From the NCBI RefSeq assembly GCF_018129995.1, contig NZ_JAFCKS010000001.1, forward strand, positions 903,001 to 967,000: a stretch of 64,000 nucleotides of DNA, in the 5' to 3' direction. Under the pieces are notes generated by a model, which did no database searches, had not been told where the DNA came from, and was given only the letters and a program-made list of their open reading frames with translations. This DNA comes from Bradyrhizobium sp. SZCCT0153. GTDB taxonomy: Bacteria; Pseudomonadota; Alphaproteobacteria; Rhizobiales; Xanthobacteraceae. Below, one piece after another: positions 7,654 to 16,716 of the stretch. Numbering within the stretch: position 1 is the first letter of the stretch; every line of letters begins with the position of its first letter. The position numbers and the translations under genes were made by a program.

Positions 7654-9907
7654 GCTCAACCTGACCAGCGCGCCCGCCCATCTGCGCCACGGCTCGAACA
7701 TCGGCCAGCCCCTGACCCGCCGCGACGGCATCCTCAAGGTGAAGGGGCAGGCGACCTACGCCGCCGACAATCACCCGCCGGGCATGCTGTTTGCGGTCAT
7801 GGCTGTTGCCAGCATTTCACGCGGCCGCGTGACCGCGCTCGATGTCGCCGCCGCCAAGCGCCATCCCGGCGTCGTCGACGTCATGACACCGGACCACAAG
7901 CCGCAGCTTGCGATCGACCCCGAGATCAAGACCAATCCGTTCGTGTTCCGGATGGAGGTGTTGCAGAGCAACGAGGTCCGCTACGCCAACCAGCCCATTG
8001 CCGTCGTGATCGCCGAAACGCTGGAGGCGGCGACGGAAGGCGCGGTGCTGCTGGCGCCGCGTTACGAGACGCTGCCCGCCCTCGTCGGGCTCGATGCCGG
8101 CGAAAGCTTCGTGCCGCCTGTCGTCGGTGTCGGCAACCCCACCGAAAATCACCGCGGCGACGTCGAGGCCGGTCTCGCGTCGGCCGACAAGCAGATCGAC
8201 GCGACTTACGAGACGCCGCCGCAATATCACAACGCCATGGAGCCGCATGCGATCGTGGCCGCCTGGGACGGCGACAGCGTGCAGATCGACATGCCGACCC
8301 AGGGGCTCATGCTGTCGCTTGCGCGCGTGGCTGAGCTGTTCGGCATTGCCCACGACAAGATCCACATCCGCAGCCCCTTCCTCGGCGGCGGCTTCGGCTC
8401 CAAGGGATTGATGGCGGGCCCCCCGGTCCTCGGTCTCATGGCTGCCAAGCTCGTCGGCAAGCCCGTCAAGCTCGTGCTGCGTCGTGAGCAGATGTACGGT
8501 CCGGTCGGCCATCGCGCGCCGACGCGGCAGCGGCTGCGCATCGGCGCCGATGGCGAGGGGCGTCTGACCGCGCTCAATCATCATGCCAGAACGGTGTCGA
8601 GCACGTTCGATGATTTCTACGAACCGGCTGCCGATGCCTCGCACACGCTCTATGCGGCTCCTGCGATCCGCACCTCGCATGATGCCGTGCGCGTCAATAC
8701 CGGCACCCCTTTGTTCATGCGCGCGCCCGGCGAGGCGACCGGCTCGATCGCGCTGGAGAGCGCGATCGACGAGATGGCCTGGGCCTGCGGCATCGATCCG
8801 CTCGCCTTTCGCCTCCAGAACTATGCCGAGGTCGAGCCGATCACCGGCAAACCGTTTTCGTCCAAGGCATTGCGTGCCTGCTACGAGCAGGGCGCGGCGC
8901 GCTTCGGCTGGGCGAAGCGACCGCTCCAGCCGCGGCAGATGCGCGACGATGCCGGCCTCCTGGTCGGCTGGGGCATGGGCACCGCGACCTTCCCGGCGTT
9001 GATGTTCCAGGCCGAGGCACGTGCAGTTCTTCGCGGCGACGGCTCCGGCGCCATGGAGATCGGCGCGCATGACATGGGGCAGGGCGCCTGGACGGCGCTG
9101 GCCCAAATCGCAGCCGACGAGCTCGGGCTCGATATCGACCGGGTCGAGTTCAAGGCCGGCACGTCGGACCTGCCCGATGCCGGCATCGCCGGCGGCTCGG
9201 CGCATACCGCGACCGCGGGTGCCGCGATCCACAGCGCCGGCGCAGCCGTGATCGCAAAGCTCGCCGATCTCGCAACCGGTGACGAGCGCTCGCCGCTGTT
9301 CGGCGCCGGCAATGCCGGCGTGATCGCGCGCGACGGCAGGCTGATCCGGCGTGACGACCAGAGCCGCAGCGAGAGCTATCCCGAGATTCTCGCGCGCGCA
9401 GGCGTCGCCGAGGTCGAGGCGCGCGGCACCGGTGCGCCGAATCCGGCGGCGATGGAGGAGTATGCGATGCATGCCCACGGCGCGGTGTTCGCGGAGGTGA
9501 AGGTCGATCCCGAGCTCGGCCAGGTCCGGGTCATGCGCATGGTCGGTGCGTTCGCGGCCGGGCGCATCGTCAATCCGCGCATGGTGCAGAGTCAGCTGTT
9601 CGGCGGCATGATCTGGGGCATGTCGTTCGCGCTGCACGAGGAGGCCATCACCGACCGCCGCAGCGGGAGGATCATGAACGCCAATCTCGGCGAGTACCAC
9701 ATCCCCGTGAACGCCGACGTGCCGTCGCTCGACGTGATCACGGTCGAGGAGCACGATCCGCACGTCAATGCGCTCGGCATCAAGGGCGTCGGCGAGATCG
9801 GCATCACCGGCAGCGCCGGCGCGGTCGCCAACGCGGTCTGGCATGCGACGGGCGTCCGTGTGCGTCGTTTCCCGATCAGGATCGAGGACTTGCTGACGCC
9901 GCTTTGA
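7646..9907 (+). CDS. paoC: Aldehyde oxidoreductase molybdopterin-binding subunit
   Basis: A 753-residue catalytic subunit of the xanthine-oxidase family. The N-terminal hammerhead domain (about 20-140) and the molybdopterin-binding domains are in the expected order. Typical motifs are GGGFGSKG near residue 250, MRAPGEA near 360, GAHDMGQG near 475, and the conserved catalytic Glu717 in KGVGEIGITG near the C-terminus. ATG 7646 has GGAG upstream and overlaps the FAD-subunit stop by 8 bp. Maturation would need a PaoD/XdhC-type chaperone, which is not in the window. No cytochrome domain is fused. Confidence 0.9.
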   Translation: MPELNLTSAPAHLRHGSNIGQPLTRRDGILKVKGQATYAADNHPPGMLFAVMAVASISRGRVTALDVAAAKRHPGVVDVMTPDHKPQLAIDPEIKTNPFVFRMEVLQSNEVRYANQPIAVVIAETLEAATEGAVLLAPRYETLPALVGLDAGESFVPPVVGVGNPTENHRGDVEAGLASADKQIDATYETPPQYHNAMEPHAIVAAWDGDSVQIDMPTQGLMLSLARVAELFGIAHDKIHIRSPFLGGGFGSKGLMAGPPVLGLMAAKLVGKPVKLVLRREQMYGPVGHRAPTRQRLRIGADGEGRLTALNHHARTVSSTFDDFYEPAADASHTLYAAPAIRTSHDAVRVNTGTPLFMRAPGEATGSIALESAIDEMAWACGIDPLAFRLQNYAEVEPITGKPFSSKALRACYEQGAARFGWAKRPLQPRQMRDDAGLLVGWGMGTATFPALMFQAEARAVLRGDGSGAMEIGAHDMGQGAWTALAQIAADELGLDIDRVEFKAGTSDLPDAGIAGGSAHTATAGAAIHSAGAAVIAKLADLATGDERSPLFGAGNAGVIARDGRLIRRDDQSRSESYPEILARAGVAEVEARGTGAPNPAAMEEYAMHAHGAVFAEVKVDPELGQVRVMRMVGAFAAGRIVNPRMVQSQLFGGMIWGMSFALHEEAITDRRSGRIMNANLGEYHIPVNADVPSLDVITVEEHDPHVNALGIKGVGEIGITGSAGAVANAVWHATGVRVRRFPIRIEDLLTPL

Positions 9908-9910
9908 GGC

Positions 9911-9942
9911 AAAAAAAGCGGGACGAGCTGGTCTCGTTCCGC
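9911..9942 (-). terminator. Rho-independent terminator for the 50-residue gene
   Basis: On the minus strand a 10-bp stem (one G-T pair) with a 5-nt loop is followed directly by seven T residues. It starts 10 bp after the stop at 9952. It lies just downstream of the paoC stop on the other strand, where the run of A means it would act only weakly in the plus direction. Confidence 0.8.
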
Positions 9943-9951
9943 CGCGTCCTG

Positions 9952-10104
9952 CTAGTGCAACTTCTTGCGGAGGGCCTTGAGAGCCTCTCGCTGCGTCTCG
10001 ATGTAGTCAGCGATCATCTTACGCAGCTCCTGCGAATGGAGCTTGTCAGTGTCGCGCTGCACTTCATCGAGCGCAGCCTCTGCATTGGCGAGCGTGATCT
10101 TCAT
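9952..10104 (-). CDS. Small helical hypothetical protein (50 aa)
   Basis: An ATG at 10104 opens a 50-residue frame, rich in Glu, Lys, Ala and Leu, that reads as a single amphipathic helix or short coiled coil (start MKITLANAEAAL, end ALRKKLH). The case for a real gene is its own strong rho-independent terminator 10 bp downstream, coding-like composition and lack of any other gene in the interval. The ribosome site is weak. The function is unknown. Confidence 0.6.
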   Translation of the reverse strand: MKITLANAEAALDEVQRDTDKLHSQELRKMIADYIETQREALKALRKKLH

Positions 10105-10240
10105 CTGCGAGCCCGGTTAGAATGCGGCGCCGGAATGTCTCTCGGCTACGGCTCGCATCATATAGAGGATCGGCTCGCGGAAATTGAGATGGCTCAATCT
10201 CCGTAAGACACCGGGGCACTCCGTAAGATTCCGGATAATT

Positions 10241-10789
10241 TCAAAACGTCGGCGGCGTGCAGGCCGAGATCACCTCGCACGGCCTGCCGCCGACGCAGCG
10301 GAAGCGATGCGGGCGGCGGCTCTCGAAATAATAGGCATCGCCCGGATTGAGGATGCGGCGCTCGTCCTCGACGGTGACTTCGAGCTTGCCCGAAATCACG
10401 ATGCCGCCTTCCTCGCCGTCATGGACGAGGTGCACCCGTCCGGTGTCGCTGCCGGGCTCGTAGCGCTCCTTCAGGATCTGAAGGCTGCGGCCGAACAGAT
10501 TGTCGCCGATCTGGCGATACGAGATCGGCTTCTTGCCGACCTCGGTCAGCTCTTCGGAGCGGTAGAAGATCTTGCGCCGCGTCTCCGGCTCCAGCGCGAA
10601 GAATTCGGCGAGCCCCATCGGGATGCCGTCGAGGATGCGCTTGAGCGCGCCGACCGACGGGTTCATCTGGTTGGATTCGATCAGCGAGATCGTCGAATTG
10701 GTGACCCCTGAGCGCTTGGCGAGCTCACGCTGCGACAGCTTCTGGCGGGCCCGGATGAATCGCAGCCGTCCACCGATGTCGACGCTCAT
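10241..10789 (-). CDS. XRE-family regulator with cupin domain
   Basis: A 182-residue regulator combining an N-terminal XRE helix-turn-helix (residues about 7-61; LSQRELAKRSGVTNSTISL) with a C-terminal cupin sensor (about 105-178; HDGEEGGIVISGKLEV, GDAYYFESRRPHRF). This is the PuuR-like architecture that controls polyamine or amino-acid catabolism. It is divergent from the aminotransferase/D-amino-acid dehydrogenase genes, 149 bp away, and probably represses them (inference). Confidence 0.88.
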   Translation of the reverse strand: MSVDIGGRLRFIRARQKLSQRELAKRSGVTNSTISLIESNQMNPSVGALKRILDGIPMGLAEFFALEPETRRKIFYRSEELTEVGKKPISYRQIGDNLFGRSLQILKERYEPGSDTGRVHLVHDGEEGGIVISGKLEVTVEDERRILNPGDAYYFESRRPHRFRCVGGRPCEVISACTPPTF

Positions 10790-10938
10790 GCCCGGAATCC
10801 CTGTTGCAAGTGTTGCGGATCGGGCAAATATGGACCAGCACCCCCAGCTAAATCAATGGGTTGCGGCAGCGCAGAAAAGGACTTGTTGACTGGCCTGAGC
10901 CGTGGCTCTGCTAACGGGTCAGCAAAGGAGCGTGGCCC

Positions 10939-12267
10939 GTGACCCTTCATCAGATTCCGAACACCATCAAGACCGATTCGTTCTGGATGCCGTTCACGGC
11001 CAACCGGCAGTTCAAGAAGGCGCCGCGCCTGTTTTCCTCGGCCGAGGGCATGCACTACACCACCGTCGACGGCCGCAAGGTGATCGACGGCTCCGCCGGT
11101 CTCTGGTGCGTCAATGCCGGCCACGGCCGCAAGCAGATCGCGGCTGCGGTCGAGCGGCAACTGATGACGCTGGACTTCGCGCCGTCGTTCCAGATGGGCC
11201 ATCCGCTGGCTTTCGACTTCGCCGAGCGCCTTGCCGAGATCGCCCCGAAGGGCCTCGACCGCATCTTCTTCACCAATTCCGGCTCCGAGTCGGTCGATAC
11301 CGCGCTGAAGATCGCGCTCGCCTATCACCGCGCCAACGGCCAGGCGAGCCGCACCCGCCTGATCGGCCGTGAGCGCGGCTATCACGGCGTCGGCTTCGGC
11401 GGCACGTCTGTCGGCGGCATGGTCGCCAATCGTCGCGCCTTCACGACCCTCCTGCCGGGCGTCGACCACATCCGCCACACCCATGATCTCAGCCGCAACG
11501 CCTTCGCCAAGGATCAGCCGGAGCACGGCGCCGAGCTCGCCGACGATCTCGAGCGCCTCGTCGCTCTGCACGGCGCCGAGACGATCGCCGCCGTGATCGT
11601 CGAGCCGGTTCCGGGCTCGACCGCGGTGCTGCCGCCGCCGAAGGGCTATCTGCAACGCCTGCGCGAGATCTGCGACAAGCACGGCATCCTCTTGATCTTC
11701 GACGAGGTCATCACCGGCTTCGGCCGCCTTGGCACGCCGTTCGCCGCCAACTTCTTCGGCGTCACGCCTGATTTGATGACGACGGCCAAGGGCATCACCA
11801 ACGGCACCATTCCCTGCGGCGCGGTGTTCGCTCACCGCAAGGTTCACGACGGCCTGATGGTCGGCCCCGAGAACCAGATGGAGCTGTTCCACGGCTACAC
11901 CTATTCGGCGCATCCGACGGCCTGCGCCGCCGGTATCGCGACACTCGACATCTACAAGGACGAGGGTCTGCTCACGCGCGGTGCCTCGATCGCCGAATAT
12001 TGGCGCGATGCGCTGCATTCGCTGAAGGGCCTGCCCAACGTCATCGACATCCGCAATTGCGGCCTGATGGGCGCGGTCGAGCTGTCGCCGCGTGACGGCA
12101 CGGTTGGTGCGCGCGGCTACGACGTGATGGTCGACTGCTTCAATCGCGGGCTGTATTTCCGCATGAGCGGCGACTCCTTCGCGCTATCGCCGCCGCTCAT
12201 TGTCGAGAAGAGCCACATCGACGACATCGTGTCGATTCTGGGCGACGCCATCAAGCGGGTGGCCTGA
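10939..12267 (+). CDS. Omega-amino acid:pyruvate aminotransferase (class III)
   Basis: A 442-residue PLP-dependent class III aminotransferase, most like beta-alanine/omega-amino-acid:pyruvate transaminases. Asp255 in FDEVITGFGR and the Schiff-base Lys284 in TTAKGITNG are present. The start is GTG at 10939 with a strong AAAGGAG 8 nt upstream. It transfers the terminal amino group of beta-alanine, putrescine-like or related amines to pyruvate, yielding alanine. The D-amino-acid dehydrogenase 69 bp downstream could act on the alanine if it is racemised. The exact amine donor cannot be read from the sequence. Confidence 0.87.
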   Translation: MTLHQIPNTIKTDSFWMPFTANRQFKKAPRLFSSAEGMHYTTVDGRKVIDGSAGLWCVNAGHGRKQIAAAVERQLMTLDFAPSFQMGHPLAFDFAERLAEIAPKGLDRIFFTNSGSESVDTALKIALAYHRANGQASRTRLIGRERGYHGVGFGGTSVGGMVANRRAFTTLLPGVDHIRHTHDLSRNAFAKDQPEHGAELADDLERLVALHGAETIAAVIVEPVPGSTAVLPPPKGYLQRLREICDKHGILLIFDEVITGFGRLGTPFAANFFGVTPDLMTTAKGITNGTIPCGAVFAHRKVHDGLMVGPENQMELFHGYTYSAHPTACAAGIATLDIYKDEGLLTRGASIAEYWRDALHSLKGLPNVIDIRNCGLMGAVELSPRDGTVGARGYDVMVDCFNRGLYFRMSGDSFALSPPLIVEKSHIDDIVSILGDAIKRVA

Positions 12268-12336
12268 TAATTGCTCTCGCCGTTGCGAGTTGTTTCTTGC
12301 AGCGGCGGGCGTGATGCCGCGGGAGTTTGACCAAGC

Positions 12337-13602
12337 GTGAAAGTTCTGATCCTCGGCAGCGGTGTCATCGGCGTCACCTCTGCCTACTATCTCGCACGTG
12401 CCGGTCATGAGGTAACGGTCGTCGACCGTCAGCCGGAGCCGGCGCTCGAGACCTCCTTTGCCAATGCCGGCGAGGTGTCGCCCGGCTATTCCTCGCCCTG
12501 GGCCGGTCCCGGCGTGCCGGTGAAGGCGATCAAGTGGCTCTTGATGAAGCACGGCCCGCTGGTGATCCGGCCGAAGCTCGATCCCGTGATGTGGGTCTGG
12601 CTCACCAAGATGCTGCGCAACTGCACCAGCGCGCGCTACGCGGTCAACAAGAGCCGGATGATCCCGATCGCGGAGTACAGCCGCGACTGCCTGCGCGACC
12701 TGCGCCGCGACATCGGCATTCAATATGACGAGCGTTCGCAGGGCACGCTCCAGCTGTTCCGCTACCAGGCCCAACTCGACGGCACGGGTGAGGACATCGC
12801 CGTGCTCAAGCAATACGGCGTGCCGTTTGAAGTGCTGAGCCGCGAGGGCTGCATCGCGGCCGAGCCGGCGCTGGCGGGCGTGAAGGAGAAGTTCGCCGGC
12901 GGGCTTCGCCTGCCGCAGGACGAGACCGGCGACTGCCACATGTTCACGCAGGCGCTCGCCAAGCATGCCGAAGCGCTCGGCGTGCGCTTCATGTTCAACA
13001 CCGGCATCGACCGCATCGTCACGGACGGCGGGCGCGTGACTGGTGTTTCCACCAGCGCTGGCCTGTTGCAGGCGGACGCTTACGTCCTCGCGCTCGGAAG
13101 CTGGTCGTCGCGGCTGGTCGCGCCGCTCGGCATCTCGCTGCCGGTCTATCCGGTGAAGGGATATTCGATCACGGTGCCGATCAAGGACGCCTCCGGCGCG
13201 CCGGAATCCACCGTGATGGACGAGAGCTACAAGGTCGCGATCACCCGTCTCGGCAATCGCATCCGCGTCGGCGGCACCGCCGAAATCTCGGGCTATTCGA
13301 GCCAGCTCTACGACGCGCGGCGCGCCACGCTCGATCACTCGTTGACCGATCTGTTCCCGCGCGGCGGCGACCTCTCGAAGGCGACGTTCTGGAGCGGCCT
13401 GCGCCCGATGACGCCGGACGGCCCGCCCGTGATCGGTCCGACGCGCTACCCCAACCTCCATTTCAACACCGGCCACGGCACGCTCGGCTGGACCATGTCC
13501 TGCGGCTCCGGCCGCGTGCTCGCGGACATGCTGTCGGGCAAGAAGCCTGACATCGATGTCAGTGCGCTGACGGTGGAGCGATACGATCACCGGTTCGGGT
13601 AA
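12337..13602 (+). CDS. dadA: D-amino acid dehydrogenase, FAD-dependent
   Basis: A 421-residue DAO-family flavoenzyme. The N-terminal Rossmann motif [17 protein letters not shown] (residues 6-22) is followed by the DadA-type sequence [19 protein letters not shown]. The C-terminal signature [14 protein letters not shown] is also present. It oxidises D-alanine and other D-amino acids to 2-oxo acids, passing electrons to the respiratory chain. The start is GTG 12337. It follows the aminotransferase by 69 bp, so both are probably in one operon under the divergent XRE-cupin regulator. Confidence 0.9.
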   Translation: MKVLILGSGVIGVTSAYYLARAGHEVTVVDRQPEPALETSFANAGEVSPGYSSPWAGPGVPVKAIKWLLMKHGPLVIRPKLDPVMWVWLTKMLRNCTSARYAVNKSRMIPIAEYSRDCLRDLRRDIGIQYDERSQGTLQLFRYQAQLDGTGEDIAVLKQYGVPFEVLSREGCIAAEPALAGVKEKFAGGLRLPQDETGDCHMFTQALAKHAEALGVRFMFNTGIDRIVTDGGRVTGVSTSAGLLQADAYVLALGSWSSRLVAPLGISLPVYPVKGYSITVPIKDASGAPESTVMDESYKVAITRLGNRIRVGGTAEISGYSSQLYDARRATLDHSLTDLFPRGGDLSKATFWSGLRPMTPDGPPVIGPTRYPNLHFNTGHGTLGWTMSCGSGRVLADMLSGKKPDIDVSALTVERYDHRFG

Positions 13603-13677
13603 GACTCTATCCGCTCGTAATGACGGCGGGGAGGTGTCGCGGTTCGCCTCACCTGCTCGCGGAGAGAGGACGAGCGA

Positions 13678-14364
13678 TCAACCCGCCCCCGTCACGCAAT
13701 TCACCCACAGCACCACGGCCTTCGCGTCATTGGCCGGATTCGAAAACCGGTGCGGCCTTCGGCTCGCGAACCGGAAACTGTCGCCCGTCTTCAGCGACCA
13801 GGTCTCGCTGTCCACCGTCAGCATCATCTCGCCGTCGAGCACGAGGCCGGCTTCCTCGCCGTCATGGGTGTAGAGCTCGTCGCCGGTGGAGCCGCCGGGC
13901 TCAAGATGTACGAGGAACAGGTTGAGCCGGTTGTCCGCACTGGCGGGGCTGAGCAATTGCTTCGAGACGCCGGTGCGCCATAGCTTCAATTCCGGCCGCT
14001 GCAGCCCGCGCGTCACCACCTGATCGGATGCACCGTCGGCGCTCGGGCTCGCGCCGAACAGCGCGGCGATGCCGACGCCGAGCACGTCGGCAAGCGTTGC
14101 CAGCACCCGCAGCGACGGCGAAGACAGGCCGCGCTCGATCTGGCTGAGGAAGCCGATCGACAGGTCCGTTCGCGAAGCGACCGTTTCGAGCGAGAATTGC
14201 CTGGCGCGCCGGAGATCGCGGATGCGGCGGCCGACCGCGACGTCCATCGCGGGCTCCGACGGTTTGGCGATGGCCTTGGTGACAACCTTGGCCTTCACCT
14301 TCGCCTTCACAGCCCTGGCCGGCTTTGCCGCGGCCGGTTTGCGCATTCTTTTGCCACCGCTCAC
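13678..14364 (-). CDS. XRE-family regulator with cupin domain
   Basis: A 228-residue regulator: a Lys/Ala-rich basic N-terminal arm (residues 1-40), an XRE helix-turn-helix (about 47-101; FSLETVASRTDLSIGFLSQIERG) and a cupin domain (about 155-225; HDGEEAGLVLDGEMMLTVD). It is a second paralogue of the regulator at 10241. The start is GTG 14364, or ATG 14346 if the arm is shorter. It is divergent from the ABC transporter/oxidase operon, and two palindromes 50 bp apart lie between them. Confidence 0.86.
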   Translation of the reverse strand: MSGGKRMRKPAAAKPARAVKAKVKAKVVTKAIAKPSEPAMDVAVGRRIRDLRRARQFSLETVASRTDLSIGFLSQIERGLSSPSLRVLATLADVLGVGIAALFGASPSADGASDQVVTRGLQRPELKLWRTGVSKQLLSPASADNRLNLFLVHLEPGGSTGDELYTHDGEEAGLVLDGEMMLTVDSETWSLKTGDSFRFASRRPHRFSNPANDAKAVVLWVNCVTGAG

Positions 14365-14378
14365 GTCAAATCGCTTCC

Positions 14379-14445
14379 TTCATGTGCATGAAAACCGCTT
14401 GCATCGTCCGCGGAAGTGTGACCAAATTTTCATATTGGTGAAAAT
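14379..14445. promoter_or_regulatory. Twin operators between XRE-cupin gene and ABC operon
   Basis: Two inverted repeats lie in the divergent intergenic region: TTCATG-tg-CATGAA (14379-14392) and ATTTTCA-tattgg-TGAAAAT (14426-14445). Both have TTCA/TGAA arms, and their centres are 50 bp apart, close to five helical turns. This fits cooperative binding by the adjacent dimeric XRE-cupin regulator (inference). Confidence 0.5.
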
Positions 14446-14527
14446 AGGCTGAAACGGCTTGGCCCGCAACGTCTCTCGTTTCGACACCGCGCCTCGCCGC
14501 CACCGGCCGAGTCCAAAGGGGATTGCG

Positions 14528-15292
14528 ATGCCGTTGAAGCGTTTTGTTCAGGCCGCGGTCGCGGCGCTCGTGCTAGCTGTCGTGGCGCCGGCTTCGGCGC
14601 AGCAGGTGCTGAAGGTCGGCTCGACGCCGACAGGCATTCCGTTCACTTTCCTCGACACCAAGACCAATACCATCCAGGGCATCATGGTCGATCTCATCAC
14701 CGAGATCGGCAAGGACGCCGGCCTCAGCGTGCAGATCGAGCCGATGCAGTTCTCGGCGCTGATCCCCTCGCTGACCTCGAGCAAGATCGACATCATTGCA
14801 GCCGCGATGTTCATCACCGCGCCGCGCAAGGAGGTCGTCGACTTCTCCGACCCGATCTACACTTACGGTGAAGGTCTCGTCGTGCCGAAGAGCGACACCA
14901 AAGCCTACGCTGTGCAGGAAGATCTGAAGGGCGAGACGGTCGGCGCCCAGGTCGGCACCGCCTTCGTCGACGCGTTGAAAAAGTCGGGACTGTTCGCCGA
15001 CGTCAAGGCTTACGACACCATTCCCGACATCCTGCGCGACGTGAATGCCGGCCGCCTCAAGGCCGGCTACGCCGACTACCCGATCCTCGCCTATAATCTG
15101 AAGCAGGGTGGCTTCCCCGAGGTTCGCCTCGTCGACGGCTACAAGCCCGCCACCGTCGGGTCGGTCGGCATCGGCGTGCGCAAGGGCGAGACCGCGCTAC
15201 TCAGCAAGATCAACGCCTCGCTCGCCAAGCTCAAGGCCAACGGCACCATCGACAAGATCCTCGACAAATGGGGCCTGAAGGCCCAGGGCTGA
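14528..15292 (+). CDS. ABC transporter substrate-binding protein (family 3)
   Basis: A 254-residue periplasmic solute-binding protein of the polar amino-acid family (SBP_bac_3). The signal peptide ends at about residue 24 (PASAQQ), followed by the family 3 pattern GIPFTFLDTKTNTIQGIMVDL and FSDPIYTYGEGLVV. ATG 14528 has an AAAGGGG ribosome site; an upstream frame extension to 14459 is not supported. It begins a transporter operon with permease, ATPase, FAD oxidoreductase and, convergently, a gamma-glutamyltransferase. The ligand is probably an amino acid, polyamine or gamma-glutamyl compound (inference). Confidence 0.9.
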   Translation: MPLKRFVQAAVAALVLAVVAPASAQQVLKVGSTPTGIPFTFLDTKTNTIQGIMVDLITEIGKDAGLSVQIEPMQFSALIPSLTSSKIDIIAAAMFITAPRKEVVDFSDPIYTYGEGLVVPKSDTKAYAVQEDLKGETVGAQVGTAFVDALKKSGLFADVKAYDTIPDILRDVNAGRLKAGYADYPILAYNLKQGGFPEVRLVDGYKPATVGSVGIGVRKGETALLSKINASLAKLKANGTIDKILDKWGLKAQG

Positions 15293-15323
15293 TCGTTAAG
15301 GATCGATCGATGAAGGCTGGCCG

Positions 15324-15977
15324 ATGAAAGGCTTCTGGCACGACGCCGCCGAGTTCTTCCCGATCCTGATGAGCGGCGTCGCGCTGACGATCGTCGTCAC
15401 CATCGGCTCGCTGCTGCTCTCGACGGTGCTCGGCCTGATCTGGGCGATGATGCGGGTCTCCGGCATCAAGGCGCTGTCGATGCTCAGCGCCAGCCTGATC
15501 AACGTGATCCGGGGCATCCCGATCATCGTGCTCTTGTTCTACCTCTACTTCGTGATGCCCGATCTCGGCGTCACGCTCTCGGCGTTGCAGGCCGCGATCC
15601 TCGGTCTCGGCATCGCGTACTCGGCCTATCAGGCGGAAAACTTCCGTGCCGGCATCGAGGCGATCGACAAGGGCCAGATCGAGGCGGCGCAATCGATCGG
15701 CATGGGCTGGTGGCTCACCATGCGCCGTGTGGTGCTGCCGCAGGCGGTGCGTATCGTGTTGCCTCCCTACGGCAACGTCATGATCATGATGCTGAAGGAT
15801 TCGTCGCAAGCCTCGACCATCACGGTCGCCGAGCTCGCGCTCCAGGGCAAGCTGATCGCGTCCTCGACCTTCAAGAACACCAGCGTGTTCACGCTGGTGG
15901 CGCTGATGTATCTCACCATGAGCATCCCGCTGATCCTGCTGGTTCGACACTTCGAGAAGCGGGCGGGCAAGAAATGA
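15324..15977 (+). CDS. ABC transporter permease (HisM/GlnP type)
   Basis: A 217-residue inner-membrane permease of the His/Glu/Gln/Arg/opine family with about five membrane segments. The EAA loop is visible as [21 protein letters not shown] (residues about 117-137), the contact with the ATPase. The stop overlaps the ATPase start by ATGA. A single permease implies a homodimer. Confidence 0.9.
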   Translation: MKGFWHDAAEFFPILMSGVALTIVVTIGSLLLSTVLGLIWAMMRVSGIKALSMLSASLINVIRGIPIIVLLFYLYFVMPDLGVTLSALQAAILGLGIAYSAYQAENFRAGIEAIDKGQIEAAQSIGMGWWLTMRRVVLPQAVRIVLPPYGNVMIMMLKDSSQASTITVAELALQGKLIASSTFKNTSVFTLVALMYLTMSIPLILLVRHFEKRAGKK

Positions 15978-16705
15978 TCGACCTCAACGACGTCCACAAG
16001 AGCTTTGGCGAGAACGAGGTGCTCAAGGGCATCACGGCGCGCGTCGAGAAAGGCGAGGTGGTCTGCATCGTCGGCCCGTCCGGCTCCGGCAAGTCCACGA
16101 TTCTGCGTTGTATCAACGGTCTGGAAAGCTACGACCGCGGCGAGATCAACGTCGAGGGATTGAAGGTCGACCGCGATGCCGCCTCGATCGTGAAAGTCCG
16201 CACCCAGGTCTCGATGGTGTTCCAGCGCTTCAACCTGTTTCCGCACCGGACGGTGCTGGAGAACGTGGTCGAAGGTCCGCTCTATGTGAAGAAGGAGGCG
16301 CGCGCACAAGTGCTCGAGCGCGGCCGCGCGCTGCTCGCGCAAGTGGGCCTCGCCGAAAAGGCCGAGGCGCACCCGCCGGAGCTCTCGGGCGGCCAGCAGC
16401 AGCGCGTCGCGATCGCACGGGCGCTCGCGATGCAGCCCAAGGCCATCCTGTTCGACGAGCCGACGTCGGCGCTCGATCCTGAATTGGTCGGCGATGTCCT
16501 CGGCGTGATGCGCAAGCTCGCCGACGACGGCATGACCATGGTCGTCGTCACCCACGAGATGGGTTTTGCCCGCGACGTCGCCGACCGGGTGCTGTTCATC
16601 GACGGCGGCGTCATCGTCGAGCAGGGGCCAGCCAGGGCGCTGCTCAATCAACCCCAGCATCCGCGCACGCAGGACTTCTTGCGCCGCGTGCTGCATCCGC
16701 TCTGA
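15974..16705 (+). CDS. ABC transporter ATP-binding protein (GlnQ type)
   Basis: A 243-residue ATPase of the polar amino-acid importers. It has Walker [10 protein letters not shown] (33-41), a Q-loop in FQRFNLFPH, the signature LSGGQQQR, Walker [13 protein letters not shown] and the switch His in VVTHEMGFA. It starts at 15974 inside the permease stop (ATGA). The FAD oxidoreductase begins 11 bp after its stop, so transporter and oxidase are co-transcribed. Confidence 0.93.
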   Translation: MIDLNDVHKSFGENEVLKGITARVEKGEVVCIVGPSGSGKSTILRCINGLESYDRGEINVEGLKVDRDAASIVKVRTQVSMVFQRFNLFPHRTVLENVVEGPLYVKKEARAQVLERGRALLAQVGLAEKAEAHPPELSGGQQQRVAIARALAMQPKAILFDEPTSALDPELVGDVLGVMRKLADDGMTMVVVTHEMGFARDVADRVLFIDGGVIVEQGPARALLNQPQHPRTQDFLRRVLHPL

Positions 16706-16716
16706 ACGGTCTCGCC

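Noticed and set aside
7817-9844. 675-residue minus-strand open frame
   Set aside because: Antisense shadow of the molybdopterin subunit, whose catalytic motifs are complete.
9904-10206. 100-residue plus-strand frame after paoC
   Set aside because: The minus strand carries a better small gene with a terminator; the plus frame has no ribosome site.
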